A stretch of 64,000 bases of DNA from Mesorhizobium sp. YC-39. GTDB taxonomy: Bacteria; Pseudomonadota; Alphaproteobacteria; Rhizobiales; Rhizobiaceae. A program made the translations under genes and the position numbers. Below the pieces are notes generated by a model. The model made no database searches. It saw only the letters and a list, made by a program, of their open reading frames with translations, and was not told where the DNA came from. The stretch is from assembly GCF_025753795.1 (NCBI RefSeq), contig NZ_JAOWPS010000007.1:1-64000 (forward strand), given 5' to 3'. Shown in pieces: positions 53,181 through 62,513 of this stretch; positions within the stretch are counted from its first letter, which is position 1; each line of letters begins with the position of its first letter.

Positions 53181-54595
53181 TGCGCAGTGCAGCCCTGAGC
53201 GAAACCACCTTTACTCAAGATATCATCGTGAGAAGCCCCTTCGACGGGACGGTCGTGGGAACAGTTCCCGAGACCAGTGCTGCAAGCGTGAGCTCGCTCT
53301 TGGAACGGGCAAAGCGGGGAGCCGAGATCGCAAGAGCCCTGCCGCGATACAAGCGCTCGGCTATCCTGGAAAGGGCAGCTGCGACAATCCAGGCCAACCT
53401 GGAAGAATTCTCGCTGCTCATCGTGAGCGAGGCGGGGAAAACCATCGTGCAGGCCCGCAAGGAAGCAACGCGGTGCGTCAACACTCTCAAACTTTCGGCG
53501 GATGAAGCAAAACGAAATGCGGGCGAGATAATACCGTTCGACTCCTACCTCGGGTCGGAATCTCGCCAGGGCTGGTATACACGGGAGCCTTTGGGCATTA
53601 TTGCTGCCATTACGCCCTACAACGACCCGCTGAACCTCGTCGCCCATAAACTTGGCCCCGCAATCGCCGGCGGCAATGCCGTGCTCTTGAAGCCGTCAGA
53701 ACTCACGCCACTTTCCGCCCTCAAGCTGGTCGACACCCTGATCACTAGCGGCTTGCCCAAGGAAATCGTGACCGTTGCCGTCGGTGGGCCGGAGCTTGGT
53801 AAGGCGCTTGTTTCTGCGCGCGACGTGCGCATGATATCTTTCACAGGTGGGTTCAACACCGGCGAGGCGATCACAAGGACCGCGGGCATCAAGAAGCTTG
53901 CAATGGACCTTGGCGGCAACGCTCCCGTCATCGTGATGGAAAATTGCAATTTCGATGCCGCCGTCGCCGCTTGTGTTTCGGGGGCCTATTGGGCAGCTGG
54001 CCAAAACTGCATCGGCACGCAGAGAATTCTGATACAGAACACCATCTATGAACGGTTCAGATCAACGTTCGTCGAGGCCACCGCAAAATTAAAGACCGGA
54101 AACCCTCTGGATGAAACGACCGACATCGGCCCGATGATCTCGGAACGGGCAGTCTTGAGAGCTGCTGCCATGGTCGATCAGGCAATCTCGGCGGGAGCCG
54201 CTTTGCTCTGTGGCAATCATCGGCATGGGAATCTTTACGCGCCGACCGTCTTGGAGAATGTCTCGGCTCAATGTGATGTTTGGTCTGAAGAGGTTTTTGC
54301 GCCGATTGTGATCCTGCAACCTTTTGGTGAACTGATTGATGCCATCGGGATGGCTAACGAACCCGAGTACAGTCTCCATGCAGGGATATTCACGAACGAT
54401 CTGGAACACGCCCTCGATGCCGCCAGCGGAATTGATGCAGCTGGCGTGATGATCAACGACTCGTCGGACTATCGTTTCGATGCGATGCCCTTCGGCGGCT
54501 TTAAATATGGCAGCATGGGACGAGAAGGCGTTCGGTTCGCCTATGAGGAAATGACGCAGCCCAAGGTCGTTTGCATAAACAGGCTGAAACGATAG
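53180..54595 (+). CDS. Aldehyde dehydrogenase, candidate aspartate-semialdehyde dehydrogenase
   Basis: This 471-residue NAD(P)-dependent aldehyde dehydrogenase has the catalytic Cys in GAYWAAGQNCIGTQRI, ITPYNDPLNLVAHKLGPAI and FGGFKYGSMGREGVRF. The general-base motif reads MDLGGNAPVIV, with Asp where most members have Glu. It is coupled to the homoserine dehydrogenase gene, so oxidation of aspartate 4-semialdehyde to aspartate without phosphate is the likely step. Confidence 0.87.
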   Translation: MRSAALSETTFTQDIIVRSPFDGTVVGTVPETSAASVSSLLERAKRGAEIARALPRYKRSAILERAAATIQANLEEFSLLIVSEAGKTIVQARKEATRCVNTLKLSADEAKRNAGEIIPFDSYLGSESRQGWYTREPLGIIAAITPYNDPLNLVAHKLGPAIAGGNAVLLKPSELTPLSALKLVDTLITSGLPKEIVTVAVGGPELGKALVSARDVRMISFTGGFNTGEAITRTAGIKKLAMDLGGNAPVIVMENCNFDAAVAACVSGAYWAAGQNCIGTQRILIQNTIYERFRSTFVEATAKLKTGNPLDETTDIGPMISERAVLRAAAMVDQAISAGAALLCGNHRHGNLYAPTVLENVSAQCDVWSEEVFAPIVILQPFGELIDAIGMANEPEYSLHAGIFTNDLEHALDAASGIDAAGVMINDSSDYRFDAMPFGGFKYGSMGREGVRFAYEEMTQPKVVCINRLKR

Positions 54596-54649
54596 CGGGT
54601 TCTTGCAGCTTGCTGCCGCTAGCAATTTTTGCCCCGAGGGAAGATGTAG

Positions 54650-55528
54650 ATGTTCAAAGGTTCTATCACGGCGCTTGTAACACCGTTCAACGACGGTCAT
54701 GTCGATGACGTTGCATTGGGCGACTTTATTGAATGGCAAATTGCAGAAGGATCATCAGGTCTGGTACCGTGTGGAACGACAGGAGAAAGTCCAACACTTA
54801 CCCATGCCGAGCACAAGAGGGTGGTGGAGATCACCATAGACGCCGCCGCCGGTCGTGTACCAGTCATCGCAGGGGCCGGCTCCAATAGCACAGAGGAAGC
54901 CCTGGAGTTCGTGCGCCATGCTCAAAACGCAGGCGCCGATGCACTGCTCATTGTCTCTCCTTATTACAACAAGCCGACTCAAGAGGGAATCTACCAGCAT
55001 TTCAAGGCGATTGACGCTGTCAGCAGACTTCCGATCATAGTTTACAATATACCGCCTCGCAGCGTCGTCGACATCCAAGTTGACACTCTGGCGCGAATAT
55101 TCAAAAACTGTCGCAATGTTTGTGGGGTTAAGGACGCCACGGGCAACATATTGCGTCCCTCGCTTGAGCGCATGGCGTGCGGCCCGCAATTCAATTTATT
55201 GTCGGGTGAAGACGGATCTGCCTTGGGCTATATGGCGCACGGCGGTCATGGATGTATTTCGGTGAGCGCAAACGTCGCACCTCGTCTTTGTGCTCTATTC
55301 CAGCAGGCCTGTCTGGACGGTAATTTTGCAGCAGCGCTCAAGTTGCAGGATCAGCTGATGCCGCTCCACAGAGCGCTCTTCCTCGAAACGAATCCTGCTG
55401 GTCCCAAATATGCGTTGGAGCTTCTTGGTCGGATGAAGGCAGACCTTCGATTGCCGCTCGTCGCTGTCAGCCCGACAGTCCAGGATGAAATCAAGCGTGC
55501 CATGCTGCATGCTGGAATCCTCGGATAA
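54650..55528 (+). CDS. dapA: DapA family lyase (4-hydroxy-tetrahydrodipicolinate synthase-like)
   Basis: This 292-residue TIM barrel has the pyruvate-binding TTGESPTLTHAEH, the Tyr in VYNIPPRSVVDI and the Schiff-base Lys in VCGVKDATGN. The sequence fits genuine DapA, which condenses aspartate semialdehyde with pyruvate, and all of its active-site residues are present. In this operon it would draw semialdehyde into lysine or diaminopimelate synthesis, or act as an aldolase on another keto acid. It starts at ATG 54650. Confidence 0.82.
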   Translation: MFKGSITALVTPFNDGHVDDVALGDFIEWQIAEGSSGLVPCGTTGESPTLTHAEHKRVVEITIDAAAGRVPVIAGAGSNSTEEALEFVRHAQNAGADALLIVSPYYNKPTQEGIYQHFKAIDAVSRLPIIVYNIPPRSVVDIQVDTLARIFKNCRNVCGVKDATGNILRPSLERMACGPQFNLLSGEDGSALGYMAHGGHGCISVSANVAPRLCALFQQACLDGNFAAALKLQDQLMPLHRALFLETNPAGPKYALELLGRMKADLRLPLVAVSPTVQDEIKRAMLHAGILG

Positions 55529-55538
55529 GAGGCAAGAC

Positions 55539-56948
55539 ATGCTTCCAGGACGTATTGAATCCGATCTTATCGGCCCGCTCCTCATTCCCAGTAACGTTCT
55601 CTATGGCGTACATACCGCACGTGCAGCTGAGAACTTTGACGTTTCAGGGCTACAACTGAAGGACTTTCCCGAACTCATACAATCCATGGCCATGGTGAAG
55701 AAAGCAGCGGCGCTGGCCAATATGGATCTCGGGCTGATATCAAGATCAAAAGCAATGGCAATTTCCGAGGCTTGTGAAGATCTGATAGAACGGCAGGGCA
55801 TCGATCAGAATTTCCCAGTCGACATGATGCAAGGTGGTGCCGGGACTTCCACCAACATGAACGTCAATGAGGTCGTAACAAACCTCGCTCTCCTGAAGCT
55901 TGGGCGGGCAGTGGGAGACTATGTCACACTCCATCCCAATGACGACGTCAACTTGTCGCAGTCGACCAATGACGTTTACCCAACGGCAATACGCCTAACC
56001 ATCTTGCGGGCCTGCGATGCACTAATCGCGTCGCAGGTAAATATTCGAGACGCCTTCCGAGTGAAGGCAGCTCAGTATGATCAAGTCGCAAAAGTTGGTC
56101 GCACGCAGCTTCAGGACGCCGTGCCTATGACGGTTGGCCAGGAGTTTGAGGCCTTTGCGGAACTGATGGAAGAAGACATAATACAGTTGCAGTCGGCGTC
56201 GAGGCTGCTGAGGGAAGTTAACCTGGGTGGATCCGCGATCGGTACCTCCATCAATGTCCCGCTTGGCTTTCCAAGCCTTGCCTGCAATCATCTCAATCAA
56301 ATTTCTGGCTTCGATTTGGTACCTGCTCACAACCTTATTGAAGCCACTTCCGACACCGGAGCCTTCGTTAGCTTCTCCAGCGCTTTGAAGCGAATCGCGG
56401 TAAAGCTTTCAAAGATATGCAACGACCTGCGTCTGTTGAGCAGCGGGCCTCGCACGGGTTTCGGAGAGATCCGACTGCCGGCCGTACAGGCTGGTTCGTC
56501 CATAATGCCGGGAAAAATCAATCCGGTCATCCCTGAGATGATGAACCAGATTGGGTTCCAGGTGATAGGCAATGATTTGACGGTGACGCTCGCGGCGAGC
56601 GCAGGCCAGTTGCAGCTGAACGCGATGGAGCCCGTCATAGTCTTGAACATTCTCCAGTCCATGCGGCTGTTGACAAAAGGAATCAAAATTCTGAAGCAGC
56701 GTTGCGTCGAAGGTATCGAGGTCGATGTTGATCGATGCCAATCATATTGCGATCACTCTCTCGTCCTTGCCACACCCCTGGCGGCGCTGATTGGCTATAG
56801 TAAAGCGTCGGCTCTTTCAAAGAGGGCTTTGACCGAAAAGAAGCGACTACGACAGGTCGTTGAAGACGAGGGTATATTATCTCACATCCAGATACATCAG
56901 ATCTTCGGGGGCGCGGATCGCTCTTCTGAGAGCCCGATTAAACCCTAA
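55539..56948 (+). CDS. aspA: Aspartate ammonia-lyase (aspartase/fumarase superfamily)
   Basis: This 469-residue enzyme has the superfamily signature GSSIMPGKINPVIPEMMNQI, GGAGTSTNMNVNEVVTNLAL and SQSTNDVYPTAIRLTI. Length and TSTNMN favour aspartase over argininosuccinate lyase; class II fumarase is the main alternative. It would release ammonia from aspartate to give fumarate, closing the route from homoserine to central metabolism. The ATG at 55539 has AAGAGG upstream, 10 bases after the DapA stop. Confidence 0.85.
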   Translation: MLPGRIESDLIGPLLIPSNVLYGVHTARAAENFDVSGLQLKDFPELIQSMAMVKKAAALANMDLGLISRSKAMAISEACEDLIERQGIDQNFPVDMMQGGAGTSTNMNVNEVVTNLALLKLGRAVGDYVTLHPNDDVNLSQSTNDVYPTAIRLTILRACDALIASQVNIRDAFRVKAAQYDQVAKVGRTQLQDAVPMTVGQEFEAFAELMEEDIIQLQSASRLLREVNLGGSAIGTSINVPLGFPSLACNHLNQISGFDLVPAHNLIEATSDTGAFVSFSSALKRIAVKLSKICNDLRLLSSGPRTGFGEIRLPAVQAGSSIMPGKINPVIPEMMNQIGFQVIGNDLTVTLAASAGQLQLNAMEPVIVLNILQSMRLLTKGIKILKQRCVEGIEVDVDRCQSYCDHSLVLATPLAALIGYSKASALSKRALTEKKRLRQVVEDEGILSHIQIHQIFGGADRSSESPIKP

Positions 56949-56964
56949 GAGGCTGGTAAGGGTA

Positions 56965-57786
56965 ATGGCTGTATTCACTGAGCTCTCTGACGAGGATCGT
57001 GACGCTATTGCGTCTGCTTACGGGATAAAATCATTGCTGTCTGTCATCGGCATTGCTGATGGTGACAGAGAAACGACGTATCTTTTCAGATCCAAAGAAA
57101 ATGACCTTATCGTCACCCTGTTCGAAAATGGCGCCAAACCGTCAGATCTGGAACGAGCATTTGAAACCATGGAGAGGCTCCACAATAACGGAGTCCCTTG
57201 TCCGAAGCCAATTCGAAGCCTCGACGGAAATGCCACCTCTCGAGCAGCTGGCAAACTCGTAGCGATCGTGAGTTTCGTGCCTGGATCGTCAACGTTTGAT
57301 CCCGTAACGCACAAGTGTCACAGCCTAGGGCAGACCATGGCAAGGATTCACTCCATTTTGCAGCCCCATCCGAATAGATCTTCGTATGAGCTGCCGACAG
57401 GACCGGTTCACGGAGCACTGGTCCATCAGAATGTTTTCTTTCTCGATGACAAGGTCAGCGGTATCATAAATTTTCGACTCCGCCATGATGATGCGCTCAT
57501 TGCGGAAGTTGCAGATGTCCTTGTTGACTGGACCGGTAAGCCGAGTGGAGACCTGGATAAGGGCAGGGCTCAAGCACTTCTGGCCGGATACGAGAGTGTT
57601 AGAAGTTTGTCGGACGCGGAGCGGGATGCGCTGCCCGCCTTTGTCATGGCGGCGACAGCCAGGTGCTATGGGAGAAAGGGAGATAACGTGCATCTCCCCG
57701 ATATTGCCGTAAGCGCATTTCGATCGGCTATCGGGTTAACGCAATCAGGACTGGTTGGCTTGGACGCCCATGAAATACCTGCTTGA
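56965..57786 (+). CDS. ThrB-type homoserine kinase-like protein lacking catalytic Asp residues
   Basis: This 273-residue member of the choline/aminoglycoside kinase fold is close to rhizobial ThrB (N-terminus MAVFTELSDEDRDAIASAYG). The catalytic loop reads HGALVHQN where active kinases have HGDLxxDN, and the metal-binding Asp of IDF is Asn in GIINFRLRHDD. Both catalytic Asp residues are therefore missing and kinase activity is unlikely. It may have become a homoserine-binding sensor or be decaying. ATG at 56965; it overlaps the next gene by 17 bases. Confidence 0.8.
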   Translation: MAVFTELSDEDRDAIASAYGIKSLLSVIGIADGDRETTYLFRSKENDLIVTLFENGAKPSDLERAFETMERLHNNGVPCPKPIRSLDGNATSRAAGKLVAIVSFVPGSSTFDPVTHKCHSLGQTMARIHSILQPHPNRSSYELPTGPVHGALVHQNVFFLDDKVSGIINFRLRHDDALIAEVADVLVDWTGKPSGDLDKGRAQALLAGYESVRSLSDAERDALPAFVMAATARCYGRKGDNVHLPDIAVSAFRSAIGLTQSGLVGLDAHEIPA

Positions 57787-58213
57787 TCGAACGGACGAAC
57801 AAATCCTGAACGAATTGAAGAACAACGCGCGCATATCGCACGCTGAATTGTCCAGCAAAGTCAACTTGTCGCGAAACGCCGTTCGCGTGCGCATCGAACG
57901 GCTTGAGCGGGAGGGCTTCATCAAGGGCTACACAATCGTGTCCGGTGAAGGTTTAAGCAACGAAGCTCTCACAACCGCAATGATGTTCGTTTATAGACAT
58001 GATCGGATGAGGGGTGGCGATGTCATTCACGCATTGCGGCGCATTCCGGAGGTTATTTCGTGCGACGTGATGACCGGGGACTTCGATCTTTTGGTGCGGG
58101 TGGAGTCCGGTGACGCGGACCGTATTCGGCAAATCTGGCAGCAAATCTCCGAATTGCCAGGGGTACGTGATACCCTTACGGCGTTTGCTTTATCATCCGT
58201 CATTCGAAAATAG
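57770..58213 (+). CDS. Lrp/AsnC family transcriptional regulator
   Basis: This 147-residue protein has a helix-turn-helix (ISHAELSSKVNLSRNAVRVR) and a RAM domain (EVISCDVMTGDFDLLVRVES). It starts at ATG 57770 inside the end of the pseudokinase gene, so it is the last gene of the homoserine/aspartate operon. It probably senses an amino acid of the pathway. Confidence 0.88.
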   Translation: MKYLLDRTDEQILNELKNNARISHAELSSKVNLSRNAVRVRIERLEREGFIKGYTIVSGEGLSNEALTTAMMFVYRHDRMRGGDVIHALRRIPEVISCDVMTGDFDLLVRVESGDADRIRQIWQQISELPGVRDTLTAFALSSVIRK

Positions 58214-58630
58214 CACTATCGGCTCTGAGGAGAGCCAACTCAGGTTGCATTGCTGATCGTCCGATCCGGGTTTCTGCCGGTGTGGAGAGCCTCGCCTTCT
58301 CGCAGCGGCCGTCCAGAGCGGGGTCGGCTGGCCGGGCCCTCGCTTTTAGTCGATGGCCTCGGACGCCGATCGGGGTTCATGTCTGGACGGCCCCCGTTGC
58401 GCAAGGGTGATTGTGGGTGACGGACCGGCCAGGTGCAGTCATGTCTACGGCCTGTTTCATGCGAGGCTCGCCTCGCTGGCCAAGATGAAGTCCGCGGATC
58501 GGTTCCCAATCAATTTTGCGCGCTTTTGATGCGCTCTGACCCCAAGGGGTGTCCCGATCCCCGGCACGGCCGGTTCGTCATCTGCTCTCAGCACCCATGC
58601 ATGTCTGCTTGTGGCGCGATTTCCGGCGCT
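58214..58630. other. Intergenic region with short hairpin, then IS110 flank
   Basis: GGCTCT-GAGG-AGAGCC at 58221-58236 is a short hairpin eight bases after the Lrp stop and could be a weak terminator. The rest holds overlapping frames without motifs and the 3' flank of the IS110 remnant. Confidence 0.4.
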
Positions 58631-59485
58631 TTATGCCGTCGGCGCCACGTAGGTCTCGTTGCGGCGCAGAAGCGCCCACGCGATCCGCGCCATCTTGTTG
58701 GCCAGCGCGACCGCGACGACTTTCGGGCGCTTCCTCTCGAGAAGCTGCGTTGCCGAAACCTTCGCTCCTGTCGACTGACGAGCGTATCGCAGCACGGCTG
58801 TAGCGCCGACGACAAGCAGGCGGCGAAGATGGCCGTCTCCCTGTTTGCTGATGCCCATCAGACGCTCATGGCCTCCGCTCGAATGAGCTCTCGGCGTCAG
58901 GCCGAGCCAGGCGGCGAACTGTCGCCCTGAACGAAACAGTGAAGCGTTGGGGACGCTCGCTGCGATCGCGCTTGCTGTGAGTGGTCCGACGCCTGGGATC
59001 GTCGCGAGGCGTTTGCTGGCGGCGTGTCCGAGATGCCATTCGAGAATGCGGGCCTCCAGCGCGGCGATCTCGGTCGCGATATGATCAGCTTGCGCGATCA
59101 GACCATCGAGCGCAGTGCATGCGAGTCGTCGCAGTTACTCTCGATGAGCATCGAACACCGCCAGAAGGGCTGACAATCCACCCGGTCCCTGCGCCGCGAC
59201 CAGGCCAAACTCGGCAAGATGGGCGCGAATGGCATCGGTGAGCATCGTCTTCTGGCGCACCAGGAGTTCCCGCGCCTCATGAAGCATGAGAACCGCCTGC
59301 TGGCCTTCCGATTTGACCGCTACGAAGCGCATGGTCGGCCGTGTGACGGCCTCGCAAATCGCTTCGGCATCGGCAGCATCTGTCTTGCCGCGCTTCACAT
59401 ATGGTTTGACATAGGCAGGCGGCATCAGGCGAACTTCGTGTCCAGCCTCGGCCAACACTCGTGCCCAGACGGCCTGTCCCGACCA
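58631..59485 (-). pseudogene. IS110 family transposase remnant
   Basis: The first frame reads GHEVRLMPPAYVKPYVKRGK, then TDAADAEAICEAV, and stops at 59135. A second frame continues with the transposase_20 region IPGVGPLTASAIAASVPNAS, FAAWLGLTPRAHSSGGHERL and the C-terminus KMARIAWALLRRNETY, ending at 58631. About 55 N-terminal residues with the first catalytic acidic residue are missing and there is a frameshift near 59140. IS110 elements lack terminal inverted repeats, so the ends cannot be placed. Not functional. Confidence 0.85.
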
Positions 59486-59985
59486 ACCTTCATGACACAG
59501 AAAAAACTTTGCAACACAACCCTCTCAACTCCGGGCTCCATTTGGACACAGCACGATGTTCGTGGCTCACCGGCGAGGTCAGAGCGGAGCAGTCTCAACA
59601 ACGCCATCCGACATCTTTTGTCGGGTTTGTCGGGTTTGTCGGGTTTGTCGAATTCGCGATATGGCCATTTTCAGTCGATCTCTTGCTTTGCTTCGGGCTA
59701 ATCGACTGAAAAGCGACCATAAAGTTCCTTCCTCAGCTCAATCAAGCAAGCTGGCATGACTCTTGAGAGCCTTCGTTGCGGGGCGGGCAACAGCTGCCGG
59801 CCATAACTCGTGTCACGGGTAGCCACGATGAACAGGCGAAGGACCGCAATGCTTCAGGCTCTCGATCTAAGGAAACGTATCCCTTCGACCATGACAATGG
59901 TCACATCAAAACCGCGAATTATATTCGGATGCATAACTTATCTTCGTCCTAACCGACGCAAAGTACAGTTTCATGGTATAACAAA
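59486..59985. other. 500-base region before the N-hydroxylase operon
   Basis: It holds the 9-base tandem repeat at 59617-59652 and an AT-rich stretch at 59920-59985 that probably contains the operon promoter. No gene is supported. Confidence 0.45.
59617..59652 (+). repeat. Tandem 9-base repeat, TTTGTCGGG
   Basis: Three perfect copies and a fourth with a changed end (TTTGTCGAA) lie head to tail upstream of the MFS gene. The unit length is a multiple of three, but no gene is supported across it. Confidence 0.8.
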
Positions 59986-61224
59986 ATGAACTCTCGCAGC
60001 ATCTCGATCAATAATACGCGCCTTTTGTGGTACAGGCGCATGTTCATTGCTGAACGATATCTGATTTCCTTCGCGATGGGCGTTTTTGCCCTGTTTCCAG
60101 TCTACCTGTTGTCGGTTGGGCGCGACGAGATCTTTTTTGGTTCGATCTCAGCAGCAGGCATGGCGGTCGCTATATTAATAGTTTTGATCAGTCCTACGCT
60201 GATACGCCAGTTTAGTGTGCGGAGGCTCGCACCCATCGGCGGGCTTCTCTATGCAGCAGCCTGCGCGACCGTACTCTTGAACGAATTGTCGGGGGTGCGC
60301 GCGACATTCCCCTACTTCCTCAGCTACATGCTGAAATCAGGCGGATGGGCGCTGCACTTCACTATCGGCTCGATATGCATTTCCGCCCTCTCAAGCGATG
60401 CAGACCGGCCATCGAGCTTCATGGCCTACTCTGCATTCTCCACCTTAGGGTTAACCTGCGGACCGCTGCTGAGCAGCCTCCTTACCCGGTACGCCGGCTT
60501 GGGCACGCTGGATATGTTCATTCTGGCAATGCTCGCGGCGACGGCAGGGTCAGCGTTGTCATCGTGGGCAGCGCGACATGCGGCGAACATCGGCGAAGCC
60601 GATATTCCGAATAACGCCTCGATTGCGCGCGACCTTTTTGATCTCCTCTTCAGCAAATCTGCTCTGTTTTTTGTTCTTGTACTGTTGTCCGCAAGCATTT
60701 ACACTAGCTTGATAAACTTCCAGGTTACATTTGCGAATAATTCAGGTCTACCGTACGAAATATTCTTTGGCTTTTGGGCCATAGGATCAGTCGGCTCCAG
60801 ATTTGCAATTGGTCCGCGCGTAACCCGCAGTGCGGCCGACCGCACCTTGCCGCTACTTCTGGGCGGGATGGTCGTTTCGCTTCTCGGCTTTCACTACTCC
60901 CCGGGCCACCCCGTCATTTACGCAATGGCATCGCTGGCGACCGGCATAACTTATGGGCTATCCTATCCCCTGATACAGGCAGAAGCCATCCGCGTGACTG
61001 CGCCGCAGTCCCGGACTTTGGTGCAGATCATCTTCAGCCTTTCCTATTTTCTTGGCCTGTATTTCTTCCCCTTCGCCGCAGGGCTCGTCTCAGTCCATCT
61101 GGGATACGACACGCTGACGCTGTTGATTGCCGGCTTGGCTCTACTGCAAACGGCTATCGCTCTCCTTGGCTATCGCACGATCCGGCGCAAGCCGACCCCG
61201 ACCGTAGTTGGCAGTAAAGGCTGA
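59986..61224 (+). CDS. MFS transporter
   Basis: This 412-residue inner-membrane protein has about twelve hydrophobic helices (for example LISFAMGVFALFPVYLLSVG and PVIYAMASLATGITYGLSY). The N-terminus is short and cytoplasmic. No drug-efflux signature is clear. As first gene of an operon with an amino-acid N-hydroxylase it is a likely exporter of the product or importer of a precursor. The next gene follows after 11 bases. Confidence 0.82.
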   Translation: MNSRSISINNTRLLWYRRMFIAERYLISFAMGVFALFPVYLLSVGRDEIFFGSISAAGMAVAILIVLISPTLIRQFSVRRLAPIGGLLYAAACATVLLNELSGVRATFPYFLSYMLKSGGWALHFTIGSICISALSSDADRPSSFMAYSAFSTLGLTCGPLLSSLLTRYAGLGTLDMFILAMLAATAGSALSSWAARHAANIGEADIPNNASIARDLFDLLFSKSALFFVLVLLSASIYTSLINFQVTFANNSGLPYEIFFGFWAIGSVGSRFAIGPRVTRSAADRTLPLLLGGMVVSLLGFHYSPGHPVIYAMASLATGITYGLSYPLIQAEAIRVTAPQSRTLVQIIFSLSYFLGLYFFPFAAGLVSVHLGYDTLTLLIAGLALLQTAIALLGYRTIRRKPTPTVVGSKG

Positions 61225-61235
61225 AGCAGGGCACT

Positions 61236-62513
61236 ATGCACGAGAGATCACACGTCGTCATCGGAGCCGGGCCGGTCGGTCGGGCAGTGGCGCTGCAACT
61301 TGCGGATCAGCCGGACTCGTTCGTTGTCGTGATTGACAGGAGCCATTCTGCGCTTGCCGTGGCGCAACGGCTTCTGGGCAATCTCGCAAACGTCCGCTTC
61401 GACGTGTCGTTGGGTCCATCCGCTCTCTCGGTTCAAGCCCGATCGCTGATCATGGCTACGTCTTGGAGAGATTCCCGAGTTTTGGTCGGCAAGCTTTTGC
61501 ACCAAACGCACGAGGCAGGTCTACACACCCCTATTATTTGCGTCGGCAGGCCGAGCCCTGGGGATCCTGACATTCTCCGGGTACCGCCTAACGGTCCGCC
61601 CGTAGTCTTGGGAGCGGGTCTCGAACCAGGACTGGTTGAATCTTTAGTCTCGCTGGTTGCGGCTGAAATAAGGGACATAGAGAGCATAGTAACTCATTGC
61701 GGAGGGATACCCAGAATTCCGGAACCTCCGCTGAACTATGCTCTCGCCTTTGGGCGTCGGCTGCCCATAGAGCAGAGGCTCGCGTTGGCTCGAATCGACG
61801 GCCAAGCCGTAACGCGAAATCGATTCGAAAGCGTATCTCAGCTGTTCGTGGATGGTGTCGGCCTTCTCGAAGCATACGATGATGCAATGGTTTCGTCGAC
61901 GGCTGCAGACGCTCATCCTAGCATTCCAACGCTTCGACAGTTGACTGTGCGGTGGCCTGGCTTTGCGGATGGCGTTCGGATGTTGCATCGCCTCGGGCTG
62001 CTGTCCGACGAGGAGATCGAAATCGGGAGCGCGCGCCTGCAGGTCAAGGAGGTCACGGAGGCGCTTTTAAGTCGCCGGAACCCAAATGACGATGGCGACC
62101 AGGTCGTCCTTGACATCGCCATTGAGGATCGCCAAGGGCGGGTTGGCCGTTGGACGTGCATCCTGCGCTCCGAGCTTCAGGAGCGAGGCATCTCAAGCAT
62201 GGCGATCGCCACCGCAGTGCCGGTGGCCGCAGCCGTGGAATGCGTCACGCGTCAACAGTTGCGGGGTCCCATACACCCCAGCAAAGCCGCGCTCGCCGAT
62301 GTCGCCGCGATGGCCCTCGAGCAACTGAGGAGAAGCCGGATCGCTGTCTTAGCCGAGCGCGCGACCGGGCTGTTGGAAACAAGCACAATTTTGGGAGCTG
62401 GTCATGCAAAGACGAAAGACACTACTCGTGGGGAGCGGACCAGCAAACCTGGCACTGCTGACCTGCCTCAAGGAGCGGGGATCCTCAGTTCTGGATTCGC
62501 TGGAAGTCCTTGA
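61236..62513 (+). CDS. Saccharopine dehydrogenase-like oxidoreductase
   Basis: This 425-residue protein has an N-terminal Rossmann motif VVIGAGPVGRAVALQLA and a middle domain (VLGAGLEPGLVESLVSLVAA, THCGGIPRIPEPPLNYALAF) typical of saccharopine dehydrogenase and lysine 6-dehydrogenase relatives. These enzymes oxidise secondary amines formed on the lysine side chain. Here it could oxidise a lysine-derived hydrazine, which is chemically similar to saccharopine. Its last 36 codons overlap the next gene by 110 bases, and this tail has no homology pattern. ATG at 61236 after AGGG. Confidence 0.8.
   Translation: MHERSHVVIGAGPVGRAVALQLADQPDSFVVVIDRSHSALAVAQRLLGNLANVRFDVSLGPSALSVQARSLIMATSWRDSRVLVGKLLHQTHEAGLHTPIICVGRPSPGDPDILRVPPNGPPVVLGAGLEPGLVESLVSLVAAEIRDIESIVTHCGGIPRIPEPPLNYALAFGRRLPIEQRLALARIDGQAVTRNRFESVSQLFVDGVGLLEAYDDAMVSSTAADAHPSIPTLRQLTVRWPGFADGVRMLHRLGLLSDEEIEIGSARLQVKEVTEALLSRRNPNDDGDQVVLDIAIEDRQGRVGRWTCILRSELQERGISSMAIATAVPVAAAVECVTRQQLRGPIHPSKAALADVAAMALEQLRRSRIAVLAERATGLLETSTILGAGHAKTKDTTRGERTSKPGTADLPQGAGILSSGFAGSP

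Noticed and set aside
56327..56741. Minus-strand frames inside the aspartase gene
   Set aside because: Antisense of conserved lyase signatures, with no ribosome site or homology.
59751..59766. Possible sigma54 promoter TGGCATGACTCTTGAG upstream of the MFS gene
   Set aside because: The -12 element lacks GC at the required spacing and no NifA-type TGT-N10-ACA site lies upstream.
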